64,000 nucleotides of DNA from CAZQIC01 sp964593555. GTDB taxonomy: Bacteria; Bacteroidota; Bacteroidia; JAFLBG01. The notes below the pieces were generated by a model. That model saw nothing but the letters and a program-made list of their open reading frames with translations. It searched no databases and was not told the origin of the DNA. This document shows, in pieces, positions 35,099 to 43,837 of this stretch. The position numbers and the translations under genes are program-made. How positions within the stretch are numbered: the first letter of the stretch is position 1; each line of letters starts with the position of its first letter. The DNA is taken from contig CAZQIC010000009.1 of the NCBI GenBank assembly GCA_964593555.1, positions 1 through 64,000 on the forward strand. The letters run 5' to 3'.

Positions 35099-37198
35099 CT
35101 AATAATTAAGAAGGTCTTTCATCACAACAGCTACTTTATCTGCATTTGGAAGCATAGCAGCCTCCAATATTGAATTCAATGGAATAGCTGGTAAATTTTC
35201 CGAACCAATAAGTTTCACAGGAGCATCCAGGTTCTCAAAACATTTTTCAGAAATTCTTCCGGCCAATGCCTGCGCGAAACTGTTGTTATAAGGCTCCTCT
35301 GTAAGTACAATACATTTGCCATGTTTTTTTACAGAAGCCATTATTGCAGGCTCATCAATCGGATTTAAGGTTCTCAGGTCAATAATCTCAATTTGCCCTG
35401 CAAAATTTTTCGAAGCATTTTTAGCCCAGTACACTCCCATACCATAAGTAATAACGGTGAGAGTCGGCTTATCTTTTGATGCTTCAGCAGATTGTACCGT
35501 GCGCGCCTTACCAAACGGAATAATATAATTTTCATCAGGCTCAATTGTCCTTGCGTCTTCTGTTCCTTTTATTTTTGACCAATACAATCCTTTATGCTCA
35601 AGCATAATAACCGGATTAGGATCATAATATGCTGCCTTCATCAACCCTTTCAAATCCGCACCGGTAGAAGGATACGCCACTTTAATTCCTTTTATGTTGC
35701 AAAGAATACTTTCCACACTTGATGAATGATAAGGTCCGCCACTTCCATAAGCGCCAATTGGCACACGCAATATCATACTCACCGGCCATTTTCCATTTGA
35801 CAAAAAACAAGAGCGACTTACCTCTGTAAAAAGCTGATTTAATCCCGGCCATATATAATCTGCGAATTGAACTTCAACAATTGGCTTTAATCCAACTGCC
35901 GACATACCAACCGTACTACCGACTATAAATGCTTCCTGTATTGGAGTATTAAACACCCTGTCGTCACCAAATTTTTGTGCAAGCGTTGCTGCCTCACGAA
36001 ATACACCACCTAATCTTTTTCCAACATCCTGTCCGTATAACAAACACTCTTTATGCTTATACATTAACTCCTGGATAGCAAACAATGCACTATCCACCAT
36101 TACTGTTGCCTCTTTTCCTTTAGGTGCCCTCTCTCCTTTTTCTTCAGTAACGGGAGTTGGAACAAAATCATGATTAAAAAGATCTTCCGGTTTTGGATCC
36201 TCTGCTTTTAATGCTTTGGCATAATCATCAGCAACTTTTTTTGTTGCCTTCTCCTCTATTTTTGATAATTCATAATTCTCAAAACCAGCAACTAACAATT
36301 GATTTTTTAAACGAGGCAATGGATCTCTCTTCGCTGCTTCTATCAAATCATCGCGATACCATTCTTTTCTCACGCCCGATGTATGATGATTCAACAACGG
36401 CACATGTGCATGCACCATCATTGGTCTTCTTTCTTTTCTTATTATGGAGATAACTTCACTTATCGTTTCAAAAGATTTTACAAAATCACTTCCATCAATT
36501 GTGCGTGTCTCTAATCCTTTAAATCCTTTGGCATATTCTGTTGCATCCATTGCACGTATCTCCTTTGCATTGGCAGATATATCCCATTCATTATCCTGTA
36601 CAAGGTATAATATTGGCAGTTTTTTAAGTACCGCCATCTGGAAAGCTTCAGCGACTTCACCTTCGGTAATTGATGCATCACCTAATGAACAAACAGCAAT
36701 TGCTTTTTCATCACCGGTATTTTCTGCTATACCTAATTTTTCTTTGTATAGTATACCCATTGCAATACCGGTAGTTGGTATGGCCTGCATTCCGGTTGCC
36801 GAACTTTGGTGTGGGATCTTAGGCATATCGTCTCTCCGCAAACTTGGATGACTGTAATATGTTCTTCCACCTGAAAACGGATCATCGCGCTTGGCCAGCA
36901 ATTGTAACATCAATTCATAAGGCTGCATTCCAATACCTAATAAAATACTTTCATCACGATAATATGGAGAAAGGTAATCTTGTGGTTTTAACTGTAAACC
37001 CAATGCCAACTGAATTGCTTCATGCCCACGTGATGTGGCATGAACATATTTGGCTGTAACATCTTTATTCTGCTCATATAAATCGGTCATTGCCTTAGCA
37101 GTGCACATCAATTCATATGCTTTCGCAAGAATTTCTTTAGAAACAGAAAAATTTATATTCCCTTTTTTGGTTTCGGGCATCGGTATTGACATAATCAA
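35099..37198 (-). CDS. Fused E1 alpha/beta 2-oxo acid (branched-chain type) dehydrogenase
   Basis: 699 residues: an alpha-type half (about 1-330) with the thiamine-diphosphate motif GDASITEGEVAEAFQMA...N, and a beta-type half (about 360-699) beginning ATVMVDSALFAIQELM with QDVGKRLGGVF. The two subunits of E1, normally separate, are one polypeptide, a common arrangement in Bacteroidota. It decarboxylates a 2-oxo acid and passes the acyl group to an E2 lipoyl protein; the E2 and E3 genes are not adjacent. Oxoisovalerate, from branched-chain amino acids, is the usual assignment. Confidence 0.9.
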   Translation of the reverse strand: MIMSIPMPETKKGNINFSVSKEILAKAYELMCTAKAMTDLYEQNKDVTAKYVHATSRGHEAIQLALGLQLKPQDYLSPYYRDESILLGIGMQPYELMLQLLAKRDDPFSGGRTYYSHPSLRRDDMPKIPHQSSATGMQAIPTTGIAMGILYKEKLGIAENTGDEKAIAVCSLGDASITEGEVAEAFQMAVLKKLPILYLVQDNEWDISANAKEIRAMDATEYAKGFKGLETRTIDGSDFVKSFETISEVISIIRKERRPMMVHAHVPLLNHHTSGVRKEWYRDDLIEAAKRDPLPRLKNQLLVAGFENYELSKIEEKATKKVADDYAKALKAEDPKPEDLFNHDFVPTPVTEEKGERAPKGKEATVMVDSALFAIQELMYKHKECLLYGQDVGKRLGGVFREAATLAQKFGDDRVFNTPIQEAFIVGSTVGMSAVGLKPIVEVQFADYIWPGLNQLFTEVSRSCFLSNGKWPVSMILRVPIGAYGSGGPYHSSSVESILCNIKGIKVAYPSTGADLKGLMKAAYYDPNPVIMLEHKGLYWSKIKGTEDARTIEPDENYIIPFGKARTVQSAEASKDKPTLTVITYGMGVYWAKNASKNFAGQIEIIDLRTLNPIDEPAIMASVKKHGKCIVLTEEPYNNSFAQALAGRISEKCFENLDAPVKLIGSENLPAIPLNSILEAAMLPNADKVAVVMKDLLNY

Positions 37199-37303
37199 AA
37201 ATTAACCGAACTAAATATAAGTATTAAATAGATAAATAAGAACGCAATTAGACCAATCTTATCAAAAGAAAGACAATTTGAACATGAAGCTATATAAAAC
37301 CAA

Positions 37304-37333
37304 AAGGGAGATACATAAAAATGTATCTCCCTT
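37304..37333 (-). terminator. Rho-independent terminator of the lipocalin-like lipoprotein gene
   Basis: A perfect 13-bp stem, AAGGGAGATACAT and ATGTATCTCCCTT, with a 4-nt loop, 23 bp after the stop of the minus-strand lipoprotein gene. A TTTTGGTTTT tract follows on that strand. Confidence 0.8.
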
Positions 37334-37355
37334 CGGCCTATGAAATATATAAGTA

Positions 37356-37856
37356 TTATTTTTTTAGAGTCCCATTGTATTCATCATCCACTTTTCCATC
37401 ACCTTCCCAATCAACAAGACCATTTAATGTTGCCACGTTATCCTTGATGCCAATATGATACTGGAAGAAAATAGCGTCAGGTTGTTTCTGATTCATAAAA
37501 ATGGTGTCATTAAGTACGTACCAGGTTCCTGAAGAAACTGACACGGTTGAATCAGCAATACTCCCATCAGCCAATTTATAAGTTCCATCCTCCGAAAAAA
37601 CAGTTTTCATTGGCTTGGTTTTTAACACCCTTTCCCAGTTTGTCTCATCTACATCTATATAACCAGTAGAATCACTGTTAAGCGCGGTATTTATTTTTAC
37701 TTTTAAAGAGGTATTACGCCATTCTCCAATAATTTGCTTATCCAAAGGAGTTGTTACAGCAGTTGTATCAGTTCCAGATTCTGTCGGATTAGAAGAATTG
37801 TTAGAACATGAATAAATCATGGTTAAGGTTAATACTCCAAATAGTATTTTTTTCAT
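37356..37856 (-). CDS. Small lipoprotein, lipocalin-like, unknown function
   Basis: 166 residues: lipoprotein signal MKKILFGVLTLTMIYSC with the lipidated Cys at residue 17, a Ser/Thr/Asn-rich linker, then a beta-rich domain beginning IIGEWRNTSLKVKI and containing VSSGTWYVLNDTIF. The GEW...GTW pattern is typical of lipocalin-like proteins in Bacteroidota. Function unknown. It is a single gene with its own terminator. Confidence 0.75.
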   Translation of the reverse strand: MKKILFGVLTLTMIYSCSNNSSNPTESGTDTTAVTTPLDKQIIGEWRNTSLKVKINTALNSDSTGYIDVDETNWERVLKTKPMKTVFSEDGTYKLADGSIADSTVSVSSGTWYVLNDTIFMNQKQPDAIFFQYHIGIKDNVATLNGLVDWEGDGKVDDEYNGTLKK

Positions 37857-37911
37857 ACGGTTACAGTTTAATACACTCCAAAATTAATTTTTTTTCTCAA
37901 TGGACGAAAAT

Positions 37912-38673
37912 TTATCTTGCCCCAGCCTTAAATTTGCTTATCGAATTCCTTGTAAACTCTGACAGCACTAAGGTTCCGCTCATTTTTGCCCTTTCTAACA
38001 AAAGGATGTCCCAATGGTCTGTTCCTTCCCAAAACACCTTTTTAAGGGCTTTCATAGCCTCGGGATTAGACTCCGCTAATTTTGAGGCCAACTTAGCAAC
38101 TCCATCATCCAATAATTCAATGGATGAAAATAGTTCAGCATAAATTCCTTTTTCCCTTGCCCATAAAGCAGTTTGCCATTCGGTTGCATTAATGGTCATC
38201 TGGCAAAAAGCTGATTTACCTACTTTTCTTTCTACCGCAGGACCAACAACAAATGGTCCTATACCAACAGCTAATTCACTTAGTTTTACTGAAGCTGCCT
38301 CTGTTGCTAATGTATAATCGGCTGAGCAGGCAATTCCAACACCGCCTCCAACAGCTTTCCCCTGAACCCTTGCAATAACAAACTTAGGAGCCTTACGAAT
38401 GGCATTAATTACCATGGCAAAACCAGAGAAAAAAGTTTTCCCTGTCTCCACATCATTGATGGAAACTAGTTCATCAAAGCTAGCTCCTGCACAAAATGAT
38501 TTTTCGCCCTGGCTTTTTAGCACGATCACCTTTGCGTCAGGATTTTGTCCCACGATTGTAATCTCCTCAGCCAATTTTCTTAGCAAGGCACCGGGCATTG
38601 AATTACTTTGAGGATGAAAAAAAGTAACGGTACCAATACCATTAGCGATCACTGATTCTACTTTACCTTCCAT
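37912..38673 (-). CDS. Enoyl-CoA hydratase/isomerase family protein
   Basis: 253 residues, typical crotonase length. KSQGEKSFCAGASFDEL carries the oxyanion-hole region, and GKAVGGGVGIACSADYTLA supplies the second oxyanion-hole glycine region. It probably hydrates or isomerises an enoyl-CoA. Catalytic acids are not decisive from sequence alone: the usual Glu pair is not clearly aligned, and a PaaG/PaaF-like role is possible because a paaZ-type gene lies in the same operon. It sits 29 bp after the SpoIIE-phosphatase gene. Confidence 0.84.
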   Translation of the reverse strand: MEGKVESVIANGIGTVTFFHPQSNSMPGALLRKLAEEITIVGQNPDAKVIVLKSQGEKSFCAGASFDELVSINDVETGKTFFSGFAMVINAIRKAPKFVIARVQGKAVGGGVGIACSADYTLATEAASVKLSELAVGIGPFVVGPAVERKVGKSAFCQMTINATEWQTALWAREKGIYAELFSSIELLDDGVAKLASKLAESNPEAMKALKKVFWEGTDHWDILLLERAKMSGTLVLSEFTRNSISKFKAGAR

Positions 38674-38702
38674 TATAAAAATATTTATCTTAAATTATTA
38701 AA

Positions 38703-40574
38703 TCAAATTTTTATTCCAACCACTAAAATATCATCTACCTGTTCAAGGCCACCTTTCCATTGTTCCAATATTTCATCCAAAACTTCTTCTTGTTTTTTCA
38801 TGTGCAATTCATGATTCTTTAGCAATAACTCTTGAAGTTGCTTGTATTTAAACTTTTTCCCTCTTGGACCACCAAACTGATCAGCGTATCCATCAGTGCA
38901 AATGTACAACACGTCATCTTTTTGCATCTCTATTTCAAAAAGACGAAAACCTTGTGATCGCTCACCTTTACCAACTGGTATCCTGTCCGCTCCTAATTCA
39001 ATAAGTTCCTTGTTTCGTACAAGTGAAGGGGAGTTATAAGCAGCTGCATAACTTATTTTATTCCCTTCAATACAAATCAATGTTCCATCCATTCCATCCT
39101 TCTGATCCTCTTTTGAAATATTCTCTATTAGTTTATCTCTCACGTAATTGAACACTTCATTCGGTGCAGAAATATTTTTTTCCATTATGGCCTCATTCAA
39201 AAAAGAAGTATTTAACAAGCTCATAAATGCGCCGGGAACACCATGTCCTGTACTGTCACAGACTGCCATGTAAAACCGGTTATCCTTTTTCGTCGCCCAA
39301 TAAAAATCTCCACTCACAATATCCTTAGGCTTAAACAAAATAAAATGTTCAGCAAGATTATTATTTAACAATTCATCATTGGCAAGAAGTGTATACTGTA
39401 TCTTCTTTGCATATTGTATACTATCAGTTATTTCTTTATTTTTTTCTTCGATTAGATCGTATGCTAATTTTAACTCAACATTTCTGAGTTTTTCGATCTC
39501 CGCTTCTTTTTCAGCTTTTTCCGTTGCTGTCCTTTTTTGCAGCTCATTTATTTTATTATTTGCAACTTCACCAACCACTTCAGATTTCAACTTATCATAT
39601 AGTTCGAAATGCTCTAAAGCCTTCCATGGCTCATTGGTCTTGCGATACAGTTGATAGAACATAAAGTGTGTCCGGTAAAGCTTCGACCTATTGTTAATTT
39701 TTTCACAAACAACTTTAGCTTCATTAAGATACTTTTCGGCTTCAGGATAATTTTTAATCAACAAAAGCAATTCAGCTATCTCATTTAATGTAGTCGAAAT
39801 GCCTTGGTAATAATTAAGCTCTTTACGTATGTGCAAAGCTTGTTTAAAAAAACCAAGCGCCTTTTCGTACTCTTCTTTCTTTTTAGAAATCAAGCCAAGA
39901 TCATTCAATGAGCGTGACTGAGCTGAAAGAATTTCATTATCAGTGTAATATTTTAAAGAACGATGTAAAAGCTTTTCGGCCTCTACTAAATCACCTCTTT
40001 GTATGTAAACAGAAGATAGGCCAGTTTCACTTCTCGCAAATCCATAATCATTGTTCTTTTGATGGAAATTTTCAGCAGCTATTTTGTAATATTTTTCAGA
40101 ATTATCGAGATCTTTCAGATCAAAAAATAAAACACCAAGGGTATATTCACCCCAAAACCTATCTTTACTTTGAGAGTTTTCGGCAAATTTAATGCAGTCA
40201 TAGGCGTACTGAAACGCTTTTTCATAATTACCACGATGCGATTGACTAAAGGCGAGAAAATTATATACAGGTACTTTAACGTTGGGATCTTTTACTTCGG
40301 GGAGCATTTTTAAAACCCGATCAAACTCCTCCTGCCCCTTTTGAGAATTTCCTCTTTCAAAAAAAATAAAAGCAAGCATATACCTTAACAGGACCTCAGC
40401 ATCATTATCACCAGCATGCGTTACCAAGCCAAGTTCCTTTTCAAGAATTTCGTTAAGAAGCAGAAAGTTACTATCATAATACAGATTGAAAAAATCATGA
40501 ATAAGAATCACCCTTTCCTTAAAAATTTTTTCGGAATTATATTTCTGCAAAAATTTTTCGAGCGACTTACTCAC
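38703..40574 (-). CDS. TPR-repeat SpoIIE-type serine/threonine phosphatase
   Basis: 623 residues: about seven TPR motifs in residues 50-320 (for example FGEYTLGVLFFDLKD-type helices and ALGFFKQALHIRKELNYYQG), a coiled coil at about 325-385 (KAEKEAEIEKLRN), then a PP2C/SpoIIE domain to the end. Phosphatase landmarks are KDIVSGDFYWATKK, AVCDSTGHGVPGAFMSLL and DDVLYICTDGYADQFG. No membrane segment or sensor is visible. Such proteins act in partner-switching signalling (RsbU-like). It is sandwiched 7 bp after the PaaZ-type gene and 29 bp before the enoyl-CoA hydratase. Confidence 0.9.
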   Translation of the reverse strand: MSKSLEKFLQKYNSEKIFKERVILIHDFFNLYYDSNFLLLNEILEKELGLVTHAGDNDAEVLLRYMLAFIFFERGNSQKGQEEFDRVLKMLPEVKDPNVKVPVYNFLAFSQSHRGNYEKAFQYAYDCIKFAENSQSKDRFWGEYTLGVLFFDLKDLDNSEKYYKIAAENFHQKNNDYGFARSETGLSSVYIQRGDLVEAEKLLHRSLKYYTDNEILSAQSRSLNDLGLISKKKEEYEKALGFFKQALHIRKELNYYQGISTTLNEIAELLLLIKNYPEAEKYLNEAKVVCEKINNRSKLYRTHFMFYQLYRKTNEPWKALEHFELYDKLKSEVVGEVANNKINELQKRTATEKAEKEAEIEKLRNVELKLAYDLIEEKNKEITDSIQYAKKIQYTLLANDELLNNNLAEHFILFKPKDIVSGDFYWATKKDNRFYMAVCDSTGHGVPGAFMSLLNTSFLNEAIMEKNISAPNEVFNYVRDKLIENISKEDQKDGMDGTLICIEGNKISYAAAYNSPSLVRNKELIELGADRIPVGKGERSQGFRLFEIEMQKDDVLYICTDGYADQFGGPRGKKFKYKQLQELLLKNHELHMKKQEEVLDEILEQWKGGLEQVDDILVVGIKI

Positions 40575-40581
40575 GTCTTTC

Positions 40582-42711
40582 TTATTGATTTTTCAATTTT
40601 ACCATAGTAAGAATAGTCGCGATACCAACAGTATCACCCATTGATACATCAACGCCATATTTCTCTCTCATTTCGGGAGTACTGGCGTCATAAATATCCA
40701 CCACCCATTTTACAATCCCTACCTTTACTTCTTTTCCATCAGCTGCTGCGAGCGGTTTATCGTTTTCAATTTTTTCTTTGCAGGTAAACCGTACGCCAAT
40801 TGTCATTCCCGGATAAATCGGTTTGGTAAAACGACATTCGTCAATGCCGTAGTTCAGCAATACGGGACCTTTTGGAGGATCAACAAATAAACCTGCAGCG
40901 CGTGATAAAATAAAATATCCATGAGCAACAGTGCGCTTAAAAATTGTTCCCTCTAATGAATTTGGTTCAAGGTGGGCGTAAAATTTATCGCCGCTCAGAT
41001 TAGCGAAATTTACAATATCATCTTCTGTTACTGTATGCGTTGGAGTAATTAATGTTTCACCAACACTCAGGTCTTCATAGTACTGACGGAAAGGATGAAT
41101 TCCCTTATTAATATATTTTGCACCGTATTGATACTGATTGGTAATATTGGTTAATGTAGTTGGTGAACCTTGTATCGCAGTGCGTTGCAAATAATGGAAC
41201 ACTCCACGCTTGCCGCCCATCTCTTCTCCTCCACCTGCACGACCCGGCCCTCCGTGTACCAGCATTGGCATTGGTGATCCATGACCTGTACTTTCTTTCG
41301 CACAATCTTTATTCAACACCAAAATACGTCCGTGCATACTCGCGGCACCTAACACATAATGTTTCGCAACTTTATCCTCAGCTGTAACAATAGAACTTAC
41401 CAATGAGCCTTTACCCATTTTTGCCAACTCAATTGCATCATCCATATTTTTATATGGCATAATTGTACTCACCGGACCAAAAGCCTCAATGTTATGACAA
41501 TCGGTATTCTTAAACGGATTTTCATTCAGAAAAATGATCGGAGGCATAAATGCTCCTTTATTTTTATCAGCACCGGTTACTTCAAATTTTTCGAAATCAC
41601 CAATGATAATTTTTTGTGTTTTGGAAAGCAGTTCAACTTTTTCTTTTACTTCTTTTAATTGAGAAAGGCCTGCAAGTGATCCCATTCTTACACCTTCTAC
41701 ATTTGGATCACCTATAACAGTCTGAGCTAATCTTTTTCCTAATGCCACACGCACTTCTTCTACCCTGTTATCCGGAACAATTATTCTGCGAACAGCAGTA
41801 CATTTTTGTCCGGCTTTAGTTGTAATCTCACGTTGAACTTCTTTAATAAAAATATCAAACTCAGCTGAATCCGGTTGAACATCTAAACCAAGCACACAGC
41901 AATTCAATGAATCAGCTTCCATGTTAAACGGCACAGCTTCTTCTAAAATACGAGGATGGCTCTTTAACATTTTTCCCGTTGATGCTGATCCGGTAAACGT
42001 TACCACATCCTGCATAGTAACATGATCCAGCAAACCGTTTGCCGAACCGCATATTAACTGTAATGCGCCTTCAGGTAAAATACCTGATGCAATAATTTCT
42101 TTCACAACAGCTTCGGTAAGGAATGATGTAAGTGCCGCGGGTTTTACAATCGCAGGAACCCCTGCAAACCAGTTAACAGCAACCTTTTCCAGCATTCCCC
42201 AAACAGGAAAGTTAAACGCGTTGATATGAATGGCAACACCTTCCTTAGGGACACAAATATGATGGCCGATAAAAGTTCCATTCTTGGAAAGCTTTGCTAC
42301 ATCACCTTCCACACAAAAAGATTCGTCAGGAAATTGCTTACGTAAACTAGCATTAGCAAATAAATTACCAATACCGCCTTCAATATCAACCCAGCTATCG
42401 ATACGTGTTGCCCCCGTGGCCCAGCTTATTTTATAGAATAATTCCTTCTTCTCCAACAAATGCATTGCAAGCGCCTTTAACATTCTCCCTCTCTCATGAA
42501 AGGTCATTTTACGGAGTTTTGGTCCGCCCACTTTTCGTGCATACTCACACATCTGTGCAAAGTCAATGCCTTTACTAGATGCCAAAGCATAAGGATCGCC
42601 TGTAATTGCATTGAACAATGTTTGCCCTTCCCCTTCACCTGCTATCCATTTTCCCATGGCATAATTCTGAAGTTTTGCCACTGTAGTTTTATCTTTTGTT
42701 ATTGTCGACAT
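40582..42711 (-). CDS. paaZ: PaaZ-type bifunctional oxepin-CoA hydrolase/aldehyde dehydrogenase
   Basis: 709 residues. The N-terminal ALDH domain (about 1-510) has VTFTGSASTGKMLKS, an EADSLNCCVLG segment and the catalytic Cys in KAGQKCTAVRRI. The C-terminal MaoC-like hydratase domain (about 545-709) has TPTHTVTEDDIVNFANLSGD followed by a conserved H (hydratase Asp-His motif) and FKRTVAHGYF. This domain order is PaaZ: it opens the oxepin-CoA ring and oxidises the resulting semialdehyde in phenylacetate breakdown. In this window no paaA-D or paaK is present, so the pathway is scattered or incomplete. Confidence 0.88.
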   Translation of the reverse strand: MSTITKDKTTVAKLQNYAMGKWIAGEGEGQTLFNAITGDPYALASSKGIDFAQMCEYARKVGGPKLRKMTFHERGRMLKALAMHLLEKKELFYKISWATGATRIDSWVDIEGGIGNLFANASLRKQFPDESFCVEGDVAKLSKNGTFIGHHICVPKEGVAIHINAFNFPVWGMLEKVAVNWFAGVPAIVKPAALTSFLTEAVVKEIIASGILPEGALQLICGSANGLLDHVTMQDVVTFTGSASTGKMLKSHPRILEEAVPFNMEADSLNCCVLGLDVQPDSAEFDIFIKEVQREITTKAGQKCTAVRRIIVPDNRVEEVRVALGKRLAQTVIGDPNVEGVRMGSLAGLSQLKEVKEKVELLSKTQKIIIGDFEKFEVTGADKNKGAFMPPIIFLNENPFKNTDCHNIEAFGPVSTIMPYKNMDDAIELAKMGKGSLVSSIVTAEDKVAKHYVLGAASMHGRILVLNKDCAKESTGHGSPMPMLVHGGPGRAGGGEEMGGKRGVFHYLQRTAIQGSPTTLTNITNQYQYGAKYINKGIHPFRQYYEDLSVGETLITPTHTVTEDDIVNFANLSGDKFYAHLEPNSLEGTIFKRTVAHGYFILSRAAGLFVDPPKGPVLLNYGIDECRFTKPIYPGMTIGVRFTCKEKIENDKPLAAADGKEVKVGIVKWVVDIYDASTPEMREKYGVDVSMGDTVGIATILTMVKLKNQ

Positions 42712-43226
42712 ATCTGAAAAAATTAATTCTTATTTCTTTACTAAAAGTAACAAAAAAGGAGGAATAACATTGGCATATTATTTAGTTTGAATTTTCTTTC
42801 TTTACTTTTTTGCTTGGACCAAAAAAGTAACAAAAAAGTCAAGACAAAACGATTGCTCCACACTGGCAACACGGCATCGCGTTTTGTCTGGGCATACGCT
42901 CTCAATTCAATATTCTTATTGGTCCAATTAATAAATTATTATGGGGTGTGTTAGCCCAAAAATCCGCCGTGCTCGGGTCAGCTGGCGGGCCTACGGATCG
43001 GATTTTTTTGATTTCTTTTGTTACTTTTCTTCATCAAGGAAGAAAAGTAAAGAAAAAACACTATTCCTAATTTTATACTTCACCACTTGCTTTCTATACC
43101 CAATTAACCTATTTTTAATATGCAACACTCGAACCAACCCTTATGGATAAATTGGCAGAATAAAAATTAGGGGTTGCGTGAATAAACTATTTATAACACT
43201 GACAATGCTCGGCAGACAAAAGCATC
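42712..43226. other. Gene-free 515-bp stretch made of a palindrome-rich dispersed element
   Basis: No convincing gene. A structured element covers 42792-43064, and a partial copy of its end motif lies at 42733-42760 (TTTCTTTACTAAAAGTAAC). The last 160 bp are AT-rich with no clear promoter. A 69-codon open frame inside the element is judged a shadow. Confidence 0.7.
42792..43064. repeat. Dispersed palindromic element (four nested or adjacent hairpins)
   Basis: Four perfect stems: TTACTTTTTTG/CAAAAAAGTAA (42802-42830), AGACAAAACG/CGTTTTGTCT (42842-42889), AAAAATCCG/CGGATTTTT (42958-43007) and TTACTTTTCTTC/GAAGAAAAGTAA (43021-43050). The first and last hairpins are also inverted copies of each other (CTTTACTT.. 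/ ..AAGTAAAG ends). This gives the element terminal inverted repeats, as in a non-autonomous mobile element. No transposase gene is nearby. Confidence 0.75.
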
Positions 43227-43601
43227 ATGAAAAAACAAATAGTATTTCTTCTCTTAATTGCTTTTGTTTTGACAAATTGCAAATCAGGTACTCCAGATAG
43301 ACTTCCGAACATCCCAGAAAAAGCATTTTGGGCAGGTGAAGATACTATTGGACATTGGTTCTTGGTTGACAGCATAAATAAAACTTCAAGGACGGTTCAT
43401 TTTAAAATCTATAATGACCAAAATGGCAAGCTTGTATCTGATAAGAAATTTAAATTACATTGCTATTTATGTGAAGACCAAATTGACTTGGACAACTTAA
43501 AAAATGAAATCAGATATTACGATGAAGTCCCATACAACTATGAGAATTATATAGTGCTAAAAGCAATTGATTCGGACGGGAAAAACGGCCATTTTAAATA
43601 A
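43227..43601 (+). CDS. Small lipoprotein of unknown function
   Basis: 124 residues: lipoprotein signal MKKQIVFLLLIAFVLTNC with the lipidated Cys at residue 18. The mature part has two further Cys near residues 75-80 (CYLCEDQ) and a charged C-terminus. No domain is recognised. It is isolated between a repeat element and a palindromic intergenic region, so an acquired or recently moved gene is possible. Confidence 0.68.
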   Translation: MKKQIVFLLLIAFVLTNCKSGTPDRLPNIPEKAFWAGEDTIGHWFLVDSINKTSRTVHFKIYNDQNGKLVSDKKFKLHCYLCEDQIDLDNLKNEIRYYDEVPYNYENYIVLKAIDSDGKNGHFK

Positions 43602-43661
43602 TGTAAGTGAACTTGTAACAAGACGTATTTTGTGTACATTCCCAATCGCTACAATAGCACA

Positions 43662-43694
43662 TTGGGCATAACGAGCTGACAGTTATCCGCCCAA
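43662..43694. repeat. Imperfect dyad TTGGGCATAAC...GTTATCCGCCCAA
   Basis: The arms pair apart from a 2-nt bulge on the right, around a 9-nt loop, 60 bp after the stop of the small lipoprotein gene. There is no T tract. It resembles recombination-site or intergenic palindromes but does not follow the RYYYAAC...GTTRRRY order of an attC site. Confidence 0.5.
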
Positions 43695-43811
43695 CCATTT
43701 TTAATGCCACCGTGCTCAAGCCCAAACCTTAAATCATGAAATATATGATAATAGCAATTTTTAGATTGTATTTATTACACGAACGGTAAATGAATATTAA
43801 CCACCTTTAAT

Positions 43812-43819
43812 TACATTTG
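43812..43819 (+). promoter_or_regulatory. Putative -7 element for the DUF885 gene (TACATTTG)
   Basis: An exact TAnnTTTG match 18 bp before the ATG at 43838. It supports the ATG as start, because the alternative TTG at 43817 lies inside the element. Confidence 0.35.
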
Positions 43820-43837
43820 CAGCCTATTATTATAAAT

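Noticed and set aside
36444..36851. 135-codon plus-strand open frame
   Set aside because: It is a shadow of the fused E1 dehydrogenase, which has strong family motifs on the minus strand.
42941..43150. 69-codon plus-strand open frame in the palindromic element
   Set aside because: It lies inside inverted repeats, reads basic and aromatic low-quality sequence, and has no ribosome-site or promoter support. Probably a chance frame carried with the repeat.
43662..43694. Integron attC site
   Set aside because: The expected RYYYAAC at the start and GTTRRRY at the end are in the opposite order, and there is no integrase or second site.
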